Shown here: piece after piece, positions 7,801 to 10,688 of the stretch | Layout: every line of letters begins with the position of its first letter | Numbering within the stretch: the stretch's first letter is position 1 | Origin: Candidatus Falkowbacteria bacterium CG10_big_fil_rev_8_21_14_0_10_44_15 | Lineage (GTDB): Bacteria > Patescibacteriota > Patescibacteriia > Patescibacteriales > XYC2-FULL-47-12 | Direction: 5' to 3' | DNA length: 10,688 nucleotides | NCBI GenBank assembly: GCA_002773575.1 | Contig: PFAT01000016.1 | Location: 985 to 11,672 of the forward strand | The notes under the pieces: model-generated | What the model was told of the DNA's origin: nothing | The model's input: the letters and a program-made list of their open reading frames with translations, nothing else | Databases searched by the model: none | Program-made: the position numbers and the translations under genes

Positions 7801-8375
7801 CGTCTGAATGTACCAACAAATTTGGTAGCGGGGCGCAATGTATCCCCGGTTGCGGCGGGTCTAATTATTTATCTCGGCCATCACAAAATAGCATTATGTA
7901 TGGTATAGATTTATCTATCGCTAGTAGTTTAGTATTTAATACTCCCAGTGTTAACCGTTTGAATAGTCTTTTACAGAATACTTTTTTTGGCAGTACCTAC
8001 CAAACTAACACTTCCGGCTCTACCAACTCTACTTCCGTTGGCTCCCTGCCACTAACAGCTCCTACATCCGTAGTTTCTGCGCCAACCTTTATTTACCCAC
8101 AAAACGGCCAAGAATTAGCTATCGGAGGTAGCTACGGCTTTAAAGTGCAAGCAGTCAGCGGTGCTGATGCCTACCGTTTCCGCATGTATCAAAATAATAT
8201 CTTGATTTATGATAATGAACGCGATGATTATTTATCTCCTAATGGTGAATGGGCGATTCACACTGATAATGCTAAATATTCTCAATTTCAAGTCGGTAGT
8301 TTGGAGGTGAGAGCCGCGGCTATAATAAGCGGTAACTGGGGCACAGAAAGTAGTATAATCATTACGCTCAAGTGA
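4776..8375 (+). CDS. Large secreted multidomain protein: GEAWY repeats, calcium-type loops, NosD-like beta-helix and M64-like zinc metallopeptidase
   Basis: This 1199-residue protein (numbered from ATG 4776) is exported and probably cell-surface or extracellular. Order of parts: signal peptide (1 to about 35; basic start MKQLLQLKLK, hydrophobic core, Ala-rich end); GEAWY repeat 1 (47-100); two aspartate-rich loops DADSDGLSD (109-117) and DTDGDGFSD (131-139) of thrombospondin-3/dockerin calcium-binding type; GEAWY repeat 2 (166-219); Ser/Thr/Pro linker (about 225-345); a long Asn-rich right-handed beta-helix of NosD/PF13229 style (about 349-789); a metallopeptidase domain (about 815-1060); and a C-terminal beta-sandwich-like segment (about 1100-1199). 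The peptidase shows FMGDGF (822-827), HEFGHAFGFLADE (zinc motif H972/E973/H976) and NSIMYG, a metzincin-type Met-turn with M1041. This best fits peptidase family M64. No LPXTG motif or C-terminal anchor is seen. Upstream GTG 4758 is in frame, but it lies in the hairpin, and the MKQLLQ start is shared with MurF. The substrate is unknown. Confidence 0.9.
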   Translation: MKQLLQLKLKIFIKLTWLTVIVVLIAPLIVFAAAAAVNGSNLAARLKGKIVLQVQSRGEAWYINPQDSRRYFLGRPEDAYNLMRALGIGIKNSDLEKIPVSEENFGGVDADSDGLSDVIESAFGTNPQQADTDGDGFSDKEEILNNYSPLNNKALSLNRAFANKHLGKIFLQVEAHGEAWYVNPDNGQRYFLGRPNNAFAVMKNTGLGITNNNLNIIPVRTFTLTSLAQSGNRSDNISSSVVDNINQGPMNDLANIISQPLVAESTNLTPLTSSRVPAAIPPISPLSSVNNPTATNTPIFTPSLTPTLITTATSTSSPLPNNPMPSVRVSTSTPLSVTLNITQEPENLNSGALVAVSDGEIINCLARLGARNVTGRGNHGVGILVSGHSNVIVRNCAVSGFYFGLFANNANGLKIENSSFNNNATLTVLDVYSTTGGVGEYIYTAGANYPIKTDSSYRQPFAPFNSYVVNDNLNGVLDRQFIMLPKEAIDTSRVNLAGKPIYYYDGFIGKIAKSPYLTFPGKINKTQRRQGGGGIIIQNSSGITVSNVTASNNFSGLELYNVSSSRIENSQLDHNFGFGIFMRASAFNTVASNNLSYTRYPSEWRQWDGTDNAALMMMHGSSNNNITGNNFSYSPDGLFLSADDGNTSYPTSDNNLITNNIATYSEANAFEVVFSRNNVLTNNTASYSKYGFWATYGDGLKINDNILIGNSNAGVEIHMGKNYEVTGNTIRQTGRELVKTGGNFGLGINIINDSRQIPFVPAWISVFNENSNIIVRNNIFNDNKSDIFSDPSSAVVASAAADSPACDTLVSGSAPHPYVITFMGDGFADTTTVRNSFIPLCAGQIGSLNPLNAFPAISKNTAVPNLGIFSREPFQSNSGKFTIQYVNSLNNNQTFGCQSNGTGCNYAAIKNRALAVCPNTNMVIFFKNDSFFGWTTANGPDPFASGNIPLIAIGVSASPARITNEHWGVCTHEFGHAFGFLADEVSGTKTLAETGYENNRDSIANCALPSECTNKFGSGAQCIPGCGGSNYLSRPSQNSIMYGIDLSIASSLVFNTPSVNRLNSLLQNTFFGSTYQTNTSGSTNSTSVGSLPLTAPTSVVSAPTFIYPQNGQELAIGGSYGFKVQAVSGADAYRFRMYQNNILIYDNERDDYLSPNGEWAIHTDNAKYSQFQVGSLEVRAAAIISGNWGTESSIIITLK
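4914..5075 (+). repeat. GEAWY domain repeat 1 (54 residues)
   Basis: Encodes residues 47-100 of the surface protein. It shares the pattern GKIxLQVxxxGEAWYxNP, then RYFLGRP, an 'A..(V/L)M...G.GI.N..L..IPV' tail and equal length with the copy at 5271-5432. I recall this domain as frequent in CPR secreted proteins, often next to signal peptides; its function is unknown to me. Confidence 0.85.
5271..5432 (+). repeat. GEAWY domain repeat 2 (54 residues)
   Basis: Encodes residues 166-219 of the surface protein and is co-linear with repeat 1 with no gap. The conserved core residues (GKI, LQV, GEAWY, NP, RYFLGRP, IPV) are the same. The two copies flank the pair of aspartate-rich calcium-type loops. 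Confidence 0.85.
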
Positions 8376-8404
8376 ATTATTTGATAAATGTGCGATTTAA
8401 AACA

Positions 8405-8449
8405 ATGAAGCAACTACTTCAACTAAAACTAAAAATTTTCGCTAAGTTA
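8405..8449 (+). repeat. murF 5' end, copy 2 (MurF)
   Basis: Partner of 4776-4820. It encodes MKQLLQLKLKIF then AKL, just before the P-loop region of MurF. An N-terminal basic-hydrophobic helix of this kind before 'KIIGITGS' is, as I recall, usual for CPR MurF, so this copy is the likelier original. Confidence 0.75.
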
Positions 8450-9703
8450 ATCCTTTGGAAATACCGGCCAAAAATTATCGGCATTACCGGCAGCGTGGGC
8501 AAATCCAGCGCCAAAGAAGCCGTTTACGCCGTGCTGGCGGGAAAATATAACGCGCGGCGGAGCGCTAAAAATTATAACAATGAGCTGGGCGTGCCGCTGA
8601 CTGTTATCGGAGCGGCGTCAGCCGGCAGAAATATTTTCGGCTGGGGCGCGATATTTTGGCGGGCGCTTTGGCTTATTTTACTGCCGGACAAAAATTATCC
8701 GCAAATTTTAATAATTGAGCTTGGCGTTGACCGGCCGGGCGATATGAATTATTTGTTAAAGATAGTGAAACCATATATTGGCATTATGACTGCGGTCGGT
8801 CCGGCGCATCTGGAATTTTTTGGGAGCATTGAAGACATTGCCGCCGAGAAGGGAAAATTAATCAGCGGCTTAGACAGGCAAAGTTGGGCCATTCTGAATA
8901 TTGACGACAAACGCGTGCGCAAGTATATTAAAAATACGGACGCGTCCGTAATTACTTATGGCTTTGACCAGGCGGCGGATATCGTGGCTGATTACGTTAA
9001 GTTCAGTTACGCTGGCGGCGAAAGCGACATTAATAATTTGCAAGGAGTTAGTTTTAAAGTCAGCTATCGGGGCGCGACGGTGCCGATACTGTTGCCGCGC
9101 AGTTTAGGAGTCGGCCAAGTTTATGCGGCGCTGGCGGCCATTGGCGTCGGCATAATTTACGGCTTAGATTTAGTAGCCATCGCCGCGAGGCTGCGCGAAT
9201 TTATTTGTCCCGCCGGCCGGATGAATTTAATCAAGGGCGTAAAAAAAAGCATCGTCATTGACGATACTTATAATTCTTCGCCGGAGGCGACGCTGGCGGC
9301 TTTGGACGTTTTGAGTAAAATTCCCTTGCCGGCGGACGGACGGCGCTGGGCGGTACTCGGAGACATGCTTGAACTTGGTTTTGTCAGCGTTGAGTCGCAT
9401 CAGGCGGTAGGCAGGAAAATAGCGGAATTAGCCGTTGATATTTTAATTACCGTCGGCGAGCGGGCGCGCGATATTGACCGCGGGGCGGCGAGCGCCGGCA
9501 TGGCGCCGGACGATATCTTTCACTTTCCGCAAGCAGCCGACGCCGGGAAATTTGTGCAAAGCCGGCTAAACGTCGGCGACCTGATTTTAGTCAAAGGATC
9601 GCAAGGAATGCGGATGGAAAAAATAGTGAAAGAAATTATGGCGGAACCGTTGCAAGCAAAAGAGTTGTTGGTCAGGCAGGAAGAAGAATGGTTGAAAAAA
9701 TAA
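8405..9703 (+). CDS. murF: UDP-N-acetylmuramoyl-tripeptide--D-alanyl-D-alanine ligase MurF, short N-terminus form
   Basis: MurF uses ATP to add D-Ala-D-Ala to UDP-MurNAc-tripeptide, the last cytoplasmic step of the pentapeptide precursor. The 432-residue protein shows the Mur ligase signatures: P-loop GITGSVGKSS (K33), NYNNELGVPLT, IIELGVDRPGDM, GPAHLEFFGS followed by EKGKL, ILNIDDKRV, CPAGRM (268-273), DDTYNSSPEA (286-295), VLGDMLELG and VKGSQGM (KGS at 397-399). The central ATPase and C-terminal ligase domains are therefore complete. The P-loop starts near residue 26 instead of roughly 100 residues in, so the usual N-terminal domain is absent. A short basic-hydrophobic helix replaces it. 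An in-frame GTG at 8372 overlaps the upstream stop (GTGA) and would add 11 residues. ATG 8405 is preferred because the MKQLLQ start recurs in the preceding gene. No strong Shine-Dalgarno is seen for either start. Confidence 0.95.
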   Translation: MKQLLQLKLKIFAKLILWKYRPKIIGITGSVGKSSAKEAVYAVLAGKYNARRSAKNYNNELGVPLTVIGAASAGRNIFGWGAIFWRALWLILLPDKNYPQILIIELGVDRPGDMNYLLKIVKPYIGIMTAVGPAHLEFFGSIEDIAAEKGKLISGLDRQSWAILNIDDKRVRKYIKNTDASVITYGFDQAADIVADYVKFSYAGGESDINNLQGVSFKVSYRGATVPILLPRSLGVGQVYAALAAIGVGIIYGLDLVAIAARLREFICPAGRMNLIKGVKKSIVIDDTYNSSPEATLAALDVLSKIPLPADGRRWAVLGDMLELGFVSVESHQAVGRKIAELAVDILITVGERARDIDRGAASAGMAPDDIFHFPQAADAGKFVQSRLNVGDLILVKGSQGMRMEKIVKEIMAEPLQAKELLVRQEEEWLKK

Positions 9704-9711
9704 TAATTAAT

Positions 9712-10688
9712 ATGTCCCAGGAGGTTAAAAAAAACGATTTAGACAAAGATTTCTCCGTCTTGCTCAAAGAACGGGAGCGGCAGGGCGATATCGGCGAGAG
9801 CTTAAAGGAAATTTATCAAGAGGAGGGAGCGGTGCTTATTCCCGCCAGCAAAAATAACGACGGTAATTACATTAAAGAAAATAGTATGGACACAATATCG
9901 CGCCGCGACGCTAATCCTTGGCGCAAGATAACCTGGACTTTTTTGCTGTTGCTGCTGGTGTTAGCCGGCATCTCCTGGACGTCATTTTTAATTTTTAACG
10001 AGGGCAGCAGGCTGAATACTAAAGACATTGAATTCAACATCAGCGGGCCGGAAACGGCGACCGTCGGCCAGGAGTTGGTGTATGACGTCCAATACAAAAA
10101 TTTAAGCCCGTTTAACTTAAAGGACGTGGAAATCTACGTGAATTATCCCTCCAGTTTCGTGTTTGTCGACGCCGTGCCCGCGCCGATAGCCGGCAACCAT
10201 ATTTGGAAATTAGAGCAAATTGACACGAAACGCAGCGGCCGCATTGAGTTTAAAGGGCGCCTGCTGGCGGCGGCGGATACGCAGGCGATATTTCCGGCGG
10301 CCATTACTTACCGGCCGGAAAATTTCTCCTCTACTTTTGGCGCTGACTCGGGCCTAACCACCACCGTCAATTCCGTCGGTTTAAACATTAACATAGAAGC
10401 GCCGTCGTTTTTTAACGTCAAGGAAGAAGCGGCCATAACGGTTAAATACGCCAAACTAAAAGAAAGCTACCTGAATGATTTTAAAGTAATTTTTAACGCC
10501 GGCGATGATTTTTCCCTTAGCGGCAGCGATAAAAGCGGCGTCTGGACAATCGCCAGCTTGCCCGATACCCAGCAGCAGCTAAGCATTAAAGGCCAATATG
10601 CCGCCAAGCCGCCGGCGGGCGAGAAACTAAAATTATCTTTAGCCGCCCCCCAAGAAATAAAAGTTATTAATGAGGCGGGCGAAGTTAC
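9712..10688 (+). CDS. Membrane-anchored protein with DUF11/Ig-like extracellular domains, 3'-truncated by window edge
   Basis: The frame from ATG 9712 stays open to the last base (325 full codons), so the stop lies beyond the window. A charged cytoplasmic N-terminus (about residues 1-72, many Glu/Lys/Asp) is followed by one membrane segment (about 74-96, with a run of leucines) and a beta-rich exported part. Its first module (about 105-225) contains ISGPETATVGQELVYDV and YKNLSPFNLKDVEIYVNYP, which fits the DUF11-type conserved-repeat/Ig-like pattern. A second module starts near 'NINIEAPSFFNVKEEAAIT'. It begins 8 nt after the murF stop, so it is probably in the same operon. GC content resembles murF and ftsI rather than the AT-rich block. 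The role may be cell-envelope structure or surface adhesion; nothing catalytic is visible. No specific gene name is justified. Confidence 0.85.
   Translation, partial: MSQEVKKNDLDKDFSVLLKERERQGDIGESLKEIYQEEGAVLIPASKNNDGNYIKENSMDTISRRDANPWRKITWTFLLLLLVLAGISWTSFLIFNEGSRLNTKDIEFNISGPETATVGQELVYDVQYKNLSPFNLKDVEIYVNYPSSFVFVDAVPAPIAGNHIWKLEQIDTKRSGRIEFKGRLLAAADTQAIFPAAITYRPENFSSTFGADSGLTTTVNSVGLNINIEAPSFFNVKEEAAITVKYAKLKESYLNDFKVIFNAGDDFSLSGSDKSGVWTIASLPDTQQQLSIKGQYAAKPPAGEKLKLSLAAPQEIKVINEAGEV

Noticed and set aside
7490..7819. 109-codon open frame on the - strand opposite the metallopeptidase domain
   Set aside because: The + strand there encodes the zinc motif and conserved cysteines; the antisense frame has no independent support.
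8372..8404. GTG at 8372 as the start of murF, overlapping the upstream stop as GTGA
   Set aside because: It would permit translational coupling, but the added 11 residues have no family support and the shared MKQLLQ start points to ATG 8405. It is not fully excluded.
3042..8404. Transposon or prophage carrying the inserted block
   Set aside because: No transposase, integrase, tRNA attachment site or terminal inverted repeats were found at the block edges.

Overview
The window looks like a stretch of a Candidate Phyla Radiation (Patescibacteria, probably Parcubacteria-type) genome. All genes lie on the + strand. Three things point there. MurF lacks the usual N-terminal UDP-substrate domain. 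The large surface protein carries two copies of a GKIxLQVxxxGEAWYxNP domain that I recall as common in CPR secreted proteins. FtsI and FtsL are divergent. The lineage is inferred from remembered family features, not from a search. TGA ends one gene and no gene reads through TGA, so the recoded UGA=Gly code of Gracilibacteria/Absconditabacteria does not apply.

Layout: 2-3041 is the start of a division and cell wall (dcw) cluster: the 3' part of rsmH, an ftsL-like gene and ftsI, packed with gaps of 4 and 24 nt. From 3057 to 4670 come two clearly AT-richer genes: a single-domain S49 signal-peptide-peptidase-like protease and an unrecognised 206-residue protein. A 105-nt gap (4671-4775) holds a possible promoter and a REP-like hairpin. 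A 1199-residue secreted protein follows (4776-8375): signal peptide, two GEAWY repeats around a calcium-binding-type loop pair, a Ser/Thr/Pro linker, a NosD-like beta-helix, a zinc metallopeptidase domain (HEFGH plus a SIM Met-turn) and a C-terminal beta-sandwich-like tail. The dcw theme then resumes with murF (8405-9703). After it an open-ended gene (9712 to the window end) encodes a membrane-anchored protein with Ig/DUF11-like ectodomains. There is no gene-free stretch longer than 300 bases.

RsmH, FtsL, FtsI and MurF belong to ribosome maturation, septal peptidoglycan synthesis and precursor completion. The block between ftsI and murF, where murE often sits, holds export and surface functions and looks inserted. 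The most striking signal is that the surface protein and MurF begin with the same 12 residues (MKQLLQLKLKIF) written in different synonymous codons. This suggests an old duplication of the murF 5' end that now serves as the start of a signal peptide.
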